Below, piece by piece: positions 1 through 11,975 of a DNA stretch of 64,000 bases; positions within the stretch are counted from its first letter, which is position 1; each line of letters starts with the position of its first letter. A program made the translations under genes and the position numbers. The notes under the pieces were generated by a model, which saw nothing but the letters and a program-made list of their open reading frames with translations, searched no databases and had not been told where the DNA came from. Source of the DNA: Sambucus nigra (lineage: Eukaryota; Streptophyta; Magnoliopsida; Dipsacales; Adoxaceae). The stretch spans positions 476,427,159 to 476,491,158 of the forward strand of contig OX422221.1 of assembly GCA_949130495.1 (NCBI GenBank), given 5' to 3'.

Positions 1-75
1 TAAGAACAATCTGATGAAAAATCATAAGATGGAGATTATGGAAAATCTTAACAAAAGATAGCACGGAAAATATAC

Positions 76-342
76 CTCGGTCAGAACGGGAGCATTTGAG
101 GAAGCCACAGGGACAGGAACCGTTGGGGGAGATATTATTACCCCAGAAGCCATAACGGGGTCCCTGGACGCAGAAGCCTCCACGCTTGTCAAAAACTGAT
201 CACCCGTATAGGGCACAAGGGCCAGCGTATTGAGTTCATCATGGGAAGACACTGAGCCCTCAAACAAAGCCACATCAGGAGGAGCTGTAAACACACCAAC
301 CTGGGCCCTCACTACAGGAGTTGGTGCAAGATCGGGAGAAAA
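76..342 (-). pseudogene. PMD gene, exon 4; gene continues off the left edge
   Basis: The acceptor is TGCATAG at 343 and the donor ACCGAG|GTATAT at 76/75. The exon is 267 bp (89 codons), phase 0 at both ends, and open throughout. It encodes a Pro/Val/Ser-rich segment (FSPDLAPTPVVRAQ to SSNAPVLTE) with no domain I recognise. As it ends in a donor, at least one more exon should lie beyond position 1. Confidence 0.5.
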
Positions 343-417
343 CTATGCACAAAGCCAAATGTTAGTAAAGAAGAATGAGCACAGAAAATATGAAGAATAC
401 CCCTACGTGCTACTTAC

Positions 418-508
418 CTCAGTTATAATAAAAAAAAAAGAGGAATGGCAGAGGTCTCATCAGCGTCGTTGGAAGAAGAACGCTTGCCAGCAGCGAGGAC
501 ATTTCAAC
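418..508 (-). pseudogene. PMD gene, probable exon 3 with a 1-nt frameshift
   Basis: The acceptor is CCCCAG at 509 and the donor GAG|GTAAGT at 418/417. At 91 bp it is one base too long to keep the phase-0 pattern of the other exons. It contains a run of ten T (minus strand) near its 3' end. Losing one T would restore phase 0 and an exon ending in GAG, so a slippage insertion is the simplest reading. It may instead be a skipped or false exon. Confidence 0.35.
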
Positions 509-603
509 CTGGGGTACACAAAAACACCTCAGTGTTCAGTAGGCCAAACAAGAAAAGAATGGGACCAAGGACAATAACAAACAAATTAAAGAGGAAAACA
601 TAC

Positions 604-927
604 CTCGGGTCCACTCTCCTCAATAGGAACAATGGGCAGAGGAACCTCAGGTGAGGCCTGTACATCAGAAGGGACCAAGGGTGTTATCTCGGGATGTGCC
701 ACTTCGGGCAGGGTTACCACTTCAGGCGAGGACTCACTCGCAAGGTCAACGGCATCACCTCCCACTATGACCTCCCTCGAACGTTGGCTGACTACACGGC
801 GAGAATACGTAAGCCCTGTCATGGGGTAATGGGGAAGAGTCACATCGGTATGAGATGCACCGAAGCGTCCCCCCACAAAAGGGCTCACGGGAGGACTGGA
901 AGGGTCTGGTCTTTCTATTTCAGCTCC
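604..927 (-). pseudogene. PMD gene, exon 2 (low-complexity tail)
   Basis: This exon is predicted from an acceptor ending GTGCAG at 928 and a CCCGAG|GTATGT donor at 604/603. It is 324 bp (108 codons), enters and leaves in phase 0, and continues the frame of exon 1. It encodes a Pro/Ser/Val/Glu-rich segment (GAEIERPDPSSPP...) with no recognised domain, like the variable C-terminal tails of transposon-type PMD proteins. Its open frame across the predicted exon is the main support. Confidence 0.5.
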
Positions 928-1032
928 CTGCACCACAAATTGTCAAAAAAAAGAGAAGGGAAAATATATGTATAAGTAAAGATAGTCCTCCTTAAGCAAA
1001 AGGGCAATAATAACTAAATCATGCATACATAC

Positions 1033-3303
1033 CTCCGATTCAGAAGGAGAATGAGAAGACACGACCATAGGCGAAGAGGGAGGAGTAGCAGCAACTGAGG
1101 GGGCAGGGGTGGATTGTACCTCAGGGGTCGAGTGTGCCTCAGGAGTCCATTTCTTTTGGGACTTATTGCCCAGAGTCTTCTTCCTCGAGCCAGCTGCACT
1201 AATACTGACCCCTCGAGGAACCCTGGAACTCTTCCTCTTCCTAGCCGTTGGCTCTGAAGGATCCACCAACACCGTGGGAAAAGCAACGGAGGAGGGGACA
1301 ACGATGGCATGCCATTGATACTCGGCATTTATTCGGTCTAGCTCTGCTTGGGCCTCCCTCCTTACAATCTCAGCCATCTCGGCAGGCATGGGAGGTGGAA
1401 CGGAGGCTATGGGAAGAGCCGCTATAGGAGTTTTGGGCTTTTGGGACTTCGACATGGATGACCCACTCTGGGCTGTTTTTGCCCTCTTGGAAGGTGGTGG
1501 AGAAGCCCCCTCGTGGGTAGTAGCTGCAGTAGAGGGGGCATCCTTCTTCGAAACAGCAAGAGTCCTCGGTCTTCGTGTTGCAACTGGAACCGTGGGGCAA
1601 AGTGGGGAAAGCTCGGTAGGAGGTGCTTTGTGGGTTGAACTTGGGGGGAATTCTATCCCAAGCACAGAGTTGCCTTTTAGCCCCAACTCTAGGGCAGAGA
1701 ATGAAGAAATGGGAGGGTACACCGGCTCTCCCTCAATGAACTTAGCAATTTCAGCTAGTTGTTTTGGCCAATACCTGGTGGCAATCAAAGGGGTCACATC
1801 CCCATGCCTAGTAATACTGGGAATGGTGACATGCCCATCCATTGTTGAAGATATCCCCCACGCAGCAGTCGAAGAAAACAAGGAGCATGCCTCGCCAAAG
1901 GAAACTTTGGGGTTTGATGATTGAAAAACTGGACGTGGCACCCCCTAGTTAAACCCAAACTGACGGCTGCATCGGTTGGGGTTATAATGCTCGCTCGAGT
2001 ATCCCCACTCGGTGTAGGAGGGAAAATATCCAGGAGAAAGGAGAAGAACCACGGCAAGCGAGGGATCCTCAATGTTGGGAGAAGGGTCCCGTATCACTCT
2101 GGCATCATGATGGAAAAATTTACAAGTATGGAAAAAGGCCTCTTCTTGATAAGGCCTCATAACGAAACTCTCAAAACGATCAATCACAGAAATTAAATCC
2201 TTTCGGCTTTGTCTCTTATGATAAATGAAGGACCGAGGAGGAAAAATTTCTTCAGCCGAAGGAGGACTGTTGGGCTTGGCCGCTACGGCAGGAAAGCGGA
2301 AGTAGAGAAAGCTAGTCAAAAGCACACTGTTGGCAAAATTGGCCAAGTTATAACGGCCAATGGAGCGTTCCATGTCAAATAAAGCCCTATCCAACCAGGT
2401 GTACAGGGATCCCAAGGCAATTGCATCCAGGGGAAGCTTTATGCCTCGAGCTAAGCGAAGGGATAGGTTGATAAGGTCCCTTCGGGGCTGGTCGTTGAGC
2501 TTGCCCGTCAAAAAGAAATGGGAAAGAATCACAAGAATGTAGGCGGGAAGCTCCAACGGTGTACCTTGACCAGGGGCAGTTGATGAGGAACTTCCTTCAC
2601 GAGCACCCTTGAAGAAATAATTGATCAAGGGAGAGAAAGTTGCTTTGTTGGAAGAACCGATGCAGCTTCGGCATATGCGATCCAACTCCAAATGATCTGC
2701 AATCTCTCGAGCATCAAGAGCCTCATCGGTGTAAGGCTCACGGCCTGTTGCATCGAGGCCCAGGAGCTCGCACATGTCCTCCAGAGTTATAGTAACCTCA
2801 CCCCAGGCAGCAATGAACGTATGAGTATCCACGTTCCAGCGAGAGACCAGTATAGGCAGGGCAGCGTTGTTCTTTGACAGAGTAAACTCACCAAACCATC
2901 TAGCCCGTTGAAGGCCGATCTTAGCAAGGACATCAACATAAGAACTCTGCATATGAGAGTTCCAGGCAGCAAAGTGTGCGGGGGACCCCCCGGGTGATTT
3001 AAAATCAATATGGGACCATGGGAAGTCCCCTCGCTCCAAGAGAAATCTGAGAGTTCCTTCTGGGGGCAGAAATCCCCACTTAGACACCTCTTCATCCTCA
3101 TCACCCAACAAGAGGGCGTCAAACTTGGAGGAAAAGCAGACAGCCTTACAGGCAACAGCAAAGACATCACCCTTCCCAAAAATGGGAGAGGGACGGTAAA
3201 ATCTCAGTTGTTCTTAGCGAGCAGCACCCAGGACGGAGGCAGCAGTGGTGGTGGCAGACGGAACACTGGTGGCAGAAATGGTGGGGTTGCTTGAAGACGC
3301 CAT
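1033..3303 (-). pseudogene. Plant mobile domain (PMD, aminotransferase-like) gene, exon 1
   Basis: The frame opens at the ATG at 3301-3303 (MASSSNPTIS...) and stays in one frame to a GAG|GTATGT donor at 1033/1032. After a Ser/Thr/Ala-rich leader comes a PMD (PF10536-type) region, with motifs such as RARWFGEF, LVSRWNVDTHTF, GEVTITLEDMCELLGL and, near its end, YFPSYTEWGYSSEHYNPN. A low-complexity tail rich in Pro, Ser and Lys (TARKRKSSRVPRG) follows. PMD proteins include Arabidopsis MAIN/MAIL1, and the domain also occurs in plant transposable elements. Two in-frame stops interrupt it: TAA at 3214-3216, before the domain, and TAG at 1945-1947, between FGFN and GVPRP where family members usually have Gln. 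Both fit C-to-T changes at Gln codons. The domain call is firm; that the gene is dead is likely; that it belongs to a transposon is inferred from the LTR next to it. Confidence 0.75.
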
Positions 3304-3837
3304 GACAAATAGTGAAGCTGTAACAGAGAAAGCTTCGAGAGAAAAAAGATTGAGAGCAAGAATGGAGACGGACGATCACAAGTGGTGGTATAGCAGATGA
3401 AGAATAAAGCTCTTGCAACAATGGAGTCTCTCTCTCTCTCTCTAGAAAAGAAGCGACAGTCTGATGAAGAAGATAATAACGAAGTAAGAAAAAAAACAAA
3501 GGAGAAGGTTCAAAGTATTTTGAATATGGCTATTGAGAAATTCGAGTTTGGCGTTTAGATTTCCCCACCCTCGCACGTGCACGGCCGCCTGTAATCATTT
3601 CACATGAACACGTGGCGCTTCGGGAAGCGCTTTGACAGTTGAAAAGACAGTGCCACGTCATTAATGAAATGACGCATAGAGAACAGGAAGCGTTACCTTC
3701 TTCAGCAAGCTTGATTTTTTGGCACCAATTTTTTGTCAGACTTATCTAACAAAGCCCCAACAAAGAAGGTGTCCCAACGATTTCTTCTATTTGAGTCATT
3801 TCATGCAGACATTTCTTGTCCCAACAAATCTCTCCAC
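3304..3837 (-). promoter_or_regulatory. 5' flank of the PMD gene
   Basis: This holds the putative 5' leader and promoter of the minus-strand PMD gene. A pure CT-dinucleotide run (plus strand) at 3425-3443 sits about 130 bp before the ATG and is typical of plant 5' leaders. I see no convincing TATA box and no other frame. The segment ends at the polypurine tract of the plus-strand LTR, so the PMD promoter would lie inside the retroelement just before its 3' LTR. Confidence 0.35.
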
Positions 3838-3848
3838 GAGGGGGAAAA
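3838..3848 (+). other. Polypurine tract before an LTR
   Basis: An 11-base all-purine run (GAGGGGGAAAA) directly abuts a TGTA LTR start. This is the expected position of the plus-strand primer for reverse transcription and marks the following LTR as a 3' LTR. Confidence 0.55.
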
Positions 3849-5046
3849 TGTAGAGGGGGCTTGAAGGTAATCTCGAGATTAGGGACAAATTCCCAATTAG
3901 CAACAGTGTTCGAGATTAAGCAACCGAGGCAGCTCAAGCGTGGCAACTCAGCGAGGTAGCTTGGCGCGGCAGCTCATATTTTAGCTTGTTGTATTAGTCA
4001 CATTGTATTTTCATTATTGATGACTGTAAGCTTTAATGGTTGTAATCACGTAACGATAATAACAAAAGAGTTTGTAGGAGGTCAAACGGTACCTGTGAGA
4101 GACCGGGCTTGGCAGGGCCTGGGAGAGCTTTCATGCTCCATCGAATGACCTCACTGTGGGAACTTTAGAGGGACCTGGTTTGGAGGATTGAGATGTAAGG
4201 CACCGTTGGGGCTTGCCCTGACCATCTTAGATACACCTGGCAAAATACCGAAGGACCCTGACCGTGGAACCTCAAGAGGAGCAGCTTGGAGTTCCATCGG
4301 GCGTCGAGTCATAAACCAAGTAGCCCTCTACTTAATGTCACATCTACTATAGGTGATGTCACTAGCCAGCTAAACAATGTCAGACCTACACTTGAGTAAA
4401 CCACCGTGGTATTTGGGGCTGTCAGGCAGTTGGTAAGCCACCTCTGCGACAACAGCCCCCTGACACACAGTGGTTAGGCAAAAGGCATGTCTTGGCATTT
4501 AATGTTTATGACGTGGAGACAACTAGTGCATCAGGCATTTAATGCTGTGACATAAAGTATGAGGGATGTCTTTCATAGTCTTAAATGACTGAGTTGCCTC
4601 GGGGGTGGTGTGGGGGGCTATTTAAGGACCCTAACCACCTCTGAGAAATGAGGATCCTTTTGAGAATTGAAAAGAGTTATTGCAAACTAGAGAGTTCACT
4701 GACTCACCATTGTCATTTATTACGAAGCTTTTAATACTTGACAGAGATGCTTGAGGGTGTTCTGTGTGTTTTTGCCTGCCCGCCAGGGTGTATCTAGGGT
4801 TCTTACTTCTCTCTCCCTCTAGCTAAGACACTTCTAAAGTCCATTATTATTACCTGAGTTATACACGAGAGATTTTGGGAGTTTAAGCTGAGTTTACCTT
4901 CATTCGGTTCATGTTTATATGTTCTGTCATTAACCCTAAGCTTTAACCAACTGACTTATCATTACCATACTCAATAGGGGGTCACGCCTCCATTTATAAT
5001 CTAAAGTACCCTCTTACGGAAGGTATGCAGTATTTATTTTTTTACA
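3849..5046 (+). mobile_element. LTR, probably the 3' LTR of the element carrying the antisense PMD gene
   Basis: It starts TGTAGAGG after a polypurine tract and ends TTTTACA, giving TGTA/TACA inverted ends over about 1.2 kb. A TATA-like CTATTTAAGG at 4618 is followed by a plausible transcribed leader. No 5-bp duplication flanks it (GAAAA left, TGTTT right), which fits a 3' LTR better than a solo LTR. The right end rests only on the TACA signature, and no second copy is present for comparison. Confidence 0.5.
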
Positions 5047-6593
5047 TGTTTTACGCTTACATACCTCCATGATCGAAAAAGTTAAGTAGTAGTGTATCGG
5101 AGGGGTTCCTTATTTGGATTTCTCTTGCGAGACACTCCATGCATGAACCTTAACGACGTCGGGAGTGGAGAGATGTTACTGTATGATAGGATGTTAGTTT
5201 TGGTGAAATTAGCCGAGAGTCATGTGATGATTAGGGGCTAATAAAAAAAAGTAGATGTGCGACGGAAAAGAACTGGAAATGTTTCTCTCACCGCAAGTAT
5301 GGGGGTGAGGCAAGGTAAAGGAAATTGATTTGAGGCTTATAGTCAGGCCTTGAATAGAAGGCTAATTTAGAGGAAGTATGTTTTGGGTAGAATGTTCGTA
5401 ACACCTTTGTAGAGAGTAGGCTCCCCGATTAGTTATACTTTCCATTTCGCCAATATGGAACGACATAGTGGTAGAAGAGAGTTAAAAGGTTAATGAGGTA
5501 GGATTTTAGAACTTCTTGATGGTGTGCCTTAGGCCGTTATATCTCGATGATCGAAGATGCGAGGAAGTAGTGTAATAGGAGGGTTCCTTGTCTAGATTTC
5601 GCTTTGTGAGATGTCCCACACATGAAACCAAGCGAATGTTGGAAATTGAGATAGGTCTTGGGAACTAGGGATATAGCTAGTATAATACTCATTTTATGTG
5701 TGTAGGAAACACATCGATCTTAGGATTTTTGGGAAGTAAGACCAGAAGACTAGTGGCACAAATATAAGGAGATTGTGCTGAGTTAACCACGAGAAGATTG
5801 GTGGGTTAACTTTAAGAAGGATTGTATTTCTAGGTATAAGAATAATTGAATTTAAAATATTTTGAGTTAGGAAAACCCAGGTGTTAGTACCAGGCCGAGG
5901 AAATGAGGCCCATTGTTTAGAGAGAGTGTTACGTGACGGAAGTTTACAATGGAAGTGCAAATGGGCGCGGGTTAAAAAGGTGTATGGGAACCTTCGTAAG
6001 TTGATTTTATATACCGCCCAAAATAGAAGGGACATAGTATATAAATCTGGAGATTATGCTGTGAGGAAGTTATAAATGGATTTGGAATGGGTTTGATGGA
6101 ACGTCGTAGGAGGTACGCAATAATCCAATTATATTTGTGCAATAAGAGTTAGCACACCCAAGATAAGCGATGACACTAACGGGAGTAGTCAAGAGCTAGT
6201 GTAGTTTCCTTTTTGAGGGAAATTAGATGTCCTAATGTAGAAGAGTGGATGCCTAGAGTAGCAGATCTCCGATGGGATCAATAAGTTAGAGCAGCGGTTA
6301 TAGGCTCGTTTTCTTTATATACGCTTATAGAAGCACTATATGTGATGTGACGTTATTAGAGTCAACCTTACGACCGAGGTAGTGTTTTAGCATATAGAGA
6401 TTTAGTTAAGCTTGTGGTTAAGCTATTGCGTTAGAGCATACGCCTCAAGATAGGTGGGTACAATTAATAGGTACATGGTAGGGGACCATTGGGTAGTACC
6501 ATTCGACTTTGGTGTACTAGGACGTAGAGTAATTAGCAATCCTAGATTGGTAGTGAAGGTTATATATGAATTTCGAGGACGAAATTCCATTAT
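5047..6593 (+). mobile_element. Decayed Ty3/gypsy remnant (3' internal region)
   Basis: No long frame survives. Its end reads into the usual gypsy pol terminus (AATTTCGAGGACGAAATTCC at about 6569) and a polypurine tract. A short segment near 6010-6075 (NRRDIVYKSGDYAV) faintly resembles the integrase C-terminal region. Two diverged copies of a motif also found in the downstream LTR lie at about 5070-5175 and 5545-5660, so LTR pieces may be mixed in. The assignment is positional. Confidence 0.35.
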
Positions 6594-6606
6594 GAGGGGG
6601 GAAGTA
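6594..6606 (+). other. Polypurine tract after a gypsy pol end
   Basis: GAGGGGGGAAGTA follows the pol-end signature and precedes TGTAATACCCC. This is the standard pol end, polypurine tract and 3' LTR order of plant Ty3/gypsy elements. Confidence 0.6.
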
Positions 6607-8861
6607 TGTAATACCCCATACTTTTATAGAGATTTAAATTGCATAAGTGGGAGTAATTTGGAAATTTGAGGATATTACTGTGAATAGTAATTTTGGAATT
6701 TATGAGTATAATTTGATAAATTTAGAATTTAAAGTGAGTAGCAAATATTAGTTTGCTGATGTCGGATTAATATTTACATGGATTAGATTTTCTTACGGGA
6801 CTAAGTAAATGAGTTGGATTATTTTAATTACATGTCGCAGTTGGGTAAAGCGACAAAGGATAATATTTTATTTGGAAAACATGCGTATTGGATTGTGTTG
6901 GGTTTAATTAGTGAATTTTAGTTAAGTGATTTGAATGGAGATTTTGAGTGCGCGATTGGTTTCAAAATGAACGAGATAGTCCGAATAGAAAATCCGGGGG
7001 TAGCGTTTAGGTTCCGGGGAGTTTTGGACTAGTGGGGACTCGCATTTGAGTATACGAGTCAATTTTGGGTATAATAAGGGATAAGCTTTATAAACCATTA
7101 TAACCTTTATTTCTCTCACAGCTCATCCCTAAGAAAGAGAAAGAGAAGAGATAAAAGGAAGAAGATAATAGAGGAAGGTTGTCCGAGATCGAAATCGTTA
7201 GTTAGAAATCAAACCTGTTATTGGGAGAATTAAGGCTAAAATTATTTGGAGATTATTTTAGGGGATTATAGAAGTGATGTTAGAACTCCTAAATAATGGT
7301 ATTGAGGGTGAGTAAACCTTGGATCGAAAGAGGGAACCTTGGTTTAATTTAGTGTACGATCCGAGGTGTGGATTTAATGAATGTTTGGGACGAGAGATAT
7401 TCGAGAGAATCATTCAGCAAGCGTGTATAGATATATTTATGCGGTTAGAATAAATATGGGTCGATTATAATCGATCAAATCCTAGGATGTGATTAGGATG
7501 GAATTTAGGATATGGGCTAAGGAGAATTGAGCGGATATCTTATACGTCTATTGACGACTATTATTATAGGTGATGCGATACCTATGGAATCAAGATAAGT
7601 AGTTAGTATGCTTATCTAATTGTCACGGGTTAGTATATTTAGATTTATATCAAAATTCTTAGAAGCGATTAAGGTGCGAGTTATATATTAAGTGAGAGAA
7701 AATTTATATGATTTGTATTTTAAGTGGGTAAATACTTATACACTATTATGAATGGGAACATTCTGGGTTTCGGGTTATCGCTATAAGAGTTTGGAAATTA
7801 TAGTCATATATATATTGAGAAGTGATATAAATTATATATTCGATGTGGTTACAGTATATATAATATGATACGAATAAATATATCTCTGTGTGATTGGTAT
7901 ATTTGTACTTTAGAGGCTGATTCCACGGTCTTTCCTTTGGCGTAGTGTTGGAACAACCAGATTATATATTTTTTCTAGTGCGATTCGGGGAGGTTGCGCG
8001 ATGTGGGTGAATCCCCTGGCTTGAGGAGCAGGGAGAGTATATCCCTAGGTCATATCGTCCCGCGTACAAGTGTGATGTGTGTACTTCACTTGCATAGGGA
8101 ACATGACCGCCTCCACCGTTGTGTATTTTTACCGTGATCGTGAGTGAGTCTGGATTGGTACCGTGGTTGAGTAAGTAAACTCAGAGTTGGATAGGCACTA
8201 CGAGACTGGATTCTCGAGTTATAGCTCGTTGGGATGGTTATTATGCTTATGATTGTGATAGGTATAATTGTACTTATTGCGTATAGTATATTGCTTGTAT
8301 ATAATGATGAGCTATCATATAAAGTAAATATATGTATATGAAGTGAAAAGACTGATAAGGTCTATTTCCCCTTCCGGTCGATTTATATCCGAATTTATAT
8401 AAAATGAATTATAGGTTCTAGTGAGTACCATATAAATTTACATATGGGATTTTATTATATGTGTTATGTACTGAGGGCCTAACGGATATCGACGATCAAC
8501 ATTGTCATGTAGTAGTCTATCGGGGGGGTTCCTGACTTGGATTTCTCTTCACGAGACCCCCCACGCTCGAACGTAGAGCAATGTTGGGAATGGGGAGAAG
8601 TTTTTCCCTTAGTACTCGGGTTGATGATGATTTTTAGAAGATGGGTGAAATAGATTAGTTAGGCTGGGTAGCTTAACTAGGTTGTGTAAAAGATATGCGT
8701 TAGGTGTGCACTATTAGAAGAGGGGTGAGGTGTATCTCATGAGAGTGCGATACCAATTTAAATATGAGAGATTTCATATTTTAATATATGTCTTTTAAGC
8801 ACTTGCTAAAATATTTTCAAAACTCGGGCTCTGACCCGTTTCTCTATTTTCCCCTCTCTTG

Positions 8862-8954
<93 letters not shown>

Positions 8955-9324
8955 TATCCAGAAAGAGGGGCCCTAGATGATGATTCCTTCGAATCAGACG
9001 TTTGCTTCAGCAACTACCGATAGCCCAACTGTATTTATTTATTCTTTTACTACCTTTTAGTGCGGCATTCGATTTGGTTGTATTATGTTAAACGAGTGTT
9101 CGGTTATTTTCTTTCATTTTAGTTTCGTGCATATAAACTGTGTGAATGTTTTATTTAGTTGGTTTTAATAAAATGATTAGTTAAATAAAATTTTGACTCC
9201 AGCCTAATAGGTTATTAGTAATTAAATTGGTTTTCGACAGTAATGCTGAGAATAAACCATATGAGACTCATGTTTTAATTTGGTATAGGATTGATCACCC
9301 GGTATTTTATTAGGCGGGGTGTCA
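6607..9324 (+). mobile_element. Ty3/gypsy 3' LTR, about 2.7 kb
   Basis: It begins TGTAATACCCC and ends GGCGGGGTGTCA, a near-inverted pair typical of plant gypsy LTRs. It follows a pol-end stub and polypurine tract, which fixes the left boundary. No primer-binding site follows the right end, consistent with a 3' LTR. A pure (TA)n tract lies inside near the right end, and a motif at about 8490-8600 is repeated upstream. No coding region is seen. The right boundary is less certain than the left. Confidence 0.55.
8863..8952. repeat. (TA)n microsatellite
   Basis: About 45 uninterrupted TA dinucleotides inside the LTR. It produces spurious Tyr-Ile frames on both strands. Confidence 0.95.
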
Positions 9325-10296
9325 TACCTTCCCTCTCCGAGGGTCAGATACAAGATTGGTGAGTATTATGAATCCTCTTATGCTCGTTACGCTCCTCAGG
9401 AGGATAGAATAGTGAATGACTTGACTCAAAAAGTGTCTCTAGTGCGTGTGAGTTCTGTCTCAAGTGTAACCGAACAAGTCGAACTCAGGGACTAAGACAT
9501 GAAACGTAATGACTACTAAGGAAGGTGAATAGACCTAACGATCGACTCACGAAAAGAAAAATAAAAGACCATTATTATTTGAAAGAAAATTATAATGAAC
9601 TACCATAGCCTAATTAATAAATGTGGACTAACTATGCATGCAAGACCGAAAACTTGGATTTTAAACTATATGCGAAGGATGGGAATACACTGCCCCGAAC
9701 CTTCGAAACTTATATAAGACATAAAACGTTCAAAAAATTTAATATTTAATTGGAGAAAAGTTTGATTTCATCTAAGCATTATATACATGGGGATTTTACT
9801 CCTCACAATACATAATCAAAAATAATTTCAAAGTGCGAGACAAAATTATCGATACGCATATCGCATCCTTATATACTTAGGTTACCTAGGGGAAATGAAG
9901 TTAAAAAGGCTACTTCACTTATACAAACAAAGAATTAAGCCTTCAAATAATTATTAAATTTAGTTACGATTTTATATCCCTACATAACATCTAAGTTGGG
10001 TTCATGTATCCCAACCCGCTAAAAATCTAGCCGGACGTGGTAAAGCTACGATTAAACATGGATATGTTGCATATATTCATATTAATGTAAATAATGCAAA
10101 CAAACATATAGGGAATCTCCACAGCAAGAGAAATAATAACTATAACCTAGAAAATAATGATTCTTCAAAGTAATAAGGAGTAGATTACTAATAAAGAATA
10201 TTTGCATGCAAAATAATGGAAAATTGTGAAATATTGATGAAGAATTTTTATGCTAATATATCTACCTCCTTTAGCTCTCGAAACTAGGACTAAAAT
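9325..10296. other. Unassigned AT-rich spacer
   Basis: It lies between the end of the 2.7 kb LTR and the first LTR of the tandem array. I see no coding frame, primer-binding site or terminal repeat in it. It may be older host or decayed element sequence. Confidence 0.4.
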
Positions 10297-11606
10297 TGTA
10301 ACAACGCGTGATTTTTAACCGATTTTAATTAAATTAACTCAGATTTTAGAAAAATAAATTTTGGGATCAATTTAATATTGGTACGTAAAAATGCTAGTTT
10401 TCATATATAAAAAGAATGTTTTAAGTGGAATTTAAATTGGGATTAAAATTTAGAAATTATAACATTTTGTATAAAAATCGGGGGAGGATCCAAACTAAAG
10501 AGTAAAAGAAATAAACAAATATATTCAACCATTCGATTGAGCTAAAATCTTTAATGCAGCTTCATCTCGCCTTCAACTACTATGCCTCCAAATTTCATCC
10601 AATTCAAACAATTTGATTGTCCGAAATGTTATTTTAGTCTTTGTATCTGATTAAAACTCTAATTATTTTTGGTATATAAACATAAAGTGACGAGTTTAGG
10701 ACTTTTAAAACAAATTTTAGCCTTCTAAGAAATTATTAGCCTCCTCTATTTTCATCTTCTTCCATCTACTAAACCCTAGTCCATTTAAACCAAGATTTAA
10801 TTCAGGATTTGAAGGCTTATTTGGTGTTTTTTAGAGTTTGGGCTAGAACGAGTATTCATTGTTTTCGTGCGAGAAATGCAGTGCTATGATCAAAATTTTA
10901 AGGAATAATATTATAAACTTCTTGTGATGATTTTAAGTACGGGGTTTACGCAATGTGCTCCTTAAATCTCTCGAGAGTAGTCATTTGTTCCTTAATTATT
11001 TGTACTCATACTATTGATATCATAATGTATTTTGGAATCTAAAATATTGATTCAATTGAGATATTGTATTTGTTGATGGGAATGGTGTCATAAATTTTTT
11101 ATATGGCATGGAGAATGATCACCCGCCAATAATCCAATAGCCAGGATGAGGATTTATGAAGCTTAGGAGAGGTGAGTGAGTCCTGGTGACCTATTGATGT
11201 GTTATTGCGAAATGAAATTGGTATAATGCTCGGATGTCGCATTCAAATTCATATTGTAGTATTTTATTCACCGTTATCGTTTCGAGCATCTATTCTTGTC
11301 ATATTGTATACTTCCTCGTATTTTTCTTTTAGGGGAAGGTTAGCGTGAATTTGGACGCTATGAATTTTTGGAGGATTTTCGAGCATGAAGTTTGAAGGAT
11401 TTAAATTATGTATAGCTTGGCAGTGTAATTTATTTGGGGAGCGTAGTATTATTTTTTAGTGGAATTTAATTGTAATTATTTTGGAAGTGTAAATTTTGGA
11501 TTGGTTATGTTTATTTTTGTGGAACATAGATGCTCTATACTGATTCTGGATGATCTAGTTTAGTTTTAATCGTAGTAGCACCTCGTGTTTTGGGCGGGGT
11601 GTTATA
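10297..11606 (+). mobile_element. Array LTR 1
   Basis: It starts TGTAACAACGCGTG and ends GGGGTGTTATA (1310 bp). A TATA box (TATATAAA, 10673-10680) is recognisable in the later copies too. No polypurine tract precedes it, so it is the outer 5' LTR of the array. Confidence 0.7.
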
Positions 11607-11975
11607 GCTGGTATCAGAGATTAGGTATAGGATAATCCTTAGGTCTTTGGGTTTGGGTCCAGTATGCGGGTTAGATGTGTTTCGTTAGAGAGAGGGAGTT
11701 TTTATTGAGGTAGGGGTAGGCAATGAGGTTAGGATTAGTAATCTTGATGTGATGATGTTTAGAATTGATTTGAGGACTTTAGTGTTGTGATGAGTTTTTA
11801 CAGATACAATCAAGTAGTGATTTTTGAGAGTCCGTGGGGAAACATGGGGGTAGAATTGGGTGAATAGGCACCTAATCGTGGCTTTGATGGGTAGGCATTT
11901 GTGCACTGTATTTTATTTTGAGCATTAGGCTTCATCGAATTTCGAGGATGATATTCCTGTGCTAGTGGGGAAGTA
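11607..11975 (+). mobile_element. Array mini-internal region 1
   Basis: It opens with the primer site TGGTATCAGAG (11609-11619) and closes with a pol-end stub (AATTTCGAGGATGATATTCC) and GGGGAAGTA before the next LTR. Its 369 bp contain no credible coding frame. Confidence 0.7.

Noticed and set aside
1388..1924. 178-residue plus-strand frame
   Set aside because: It is the antisense shadow of the low-complexity tail of the PMD gene, which has the better-supported frame and splice signals.
9325..10296. Primer-binding site and internal region following the 2.7 kb LTR
   Set aside because: No TGGTATCAGAGC-like sequence follows 9324, so I did not call it a 5' LTR with an internal domain.
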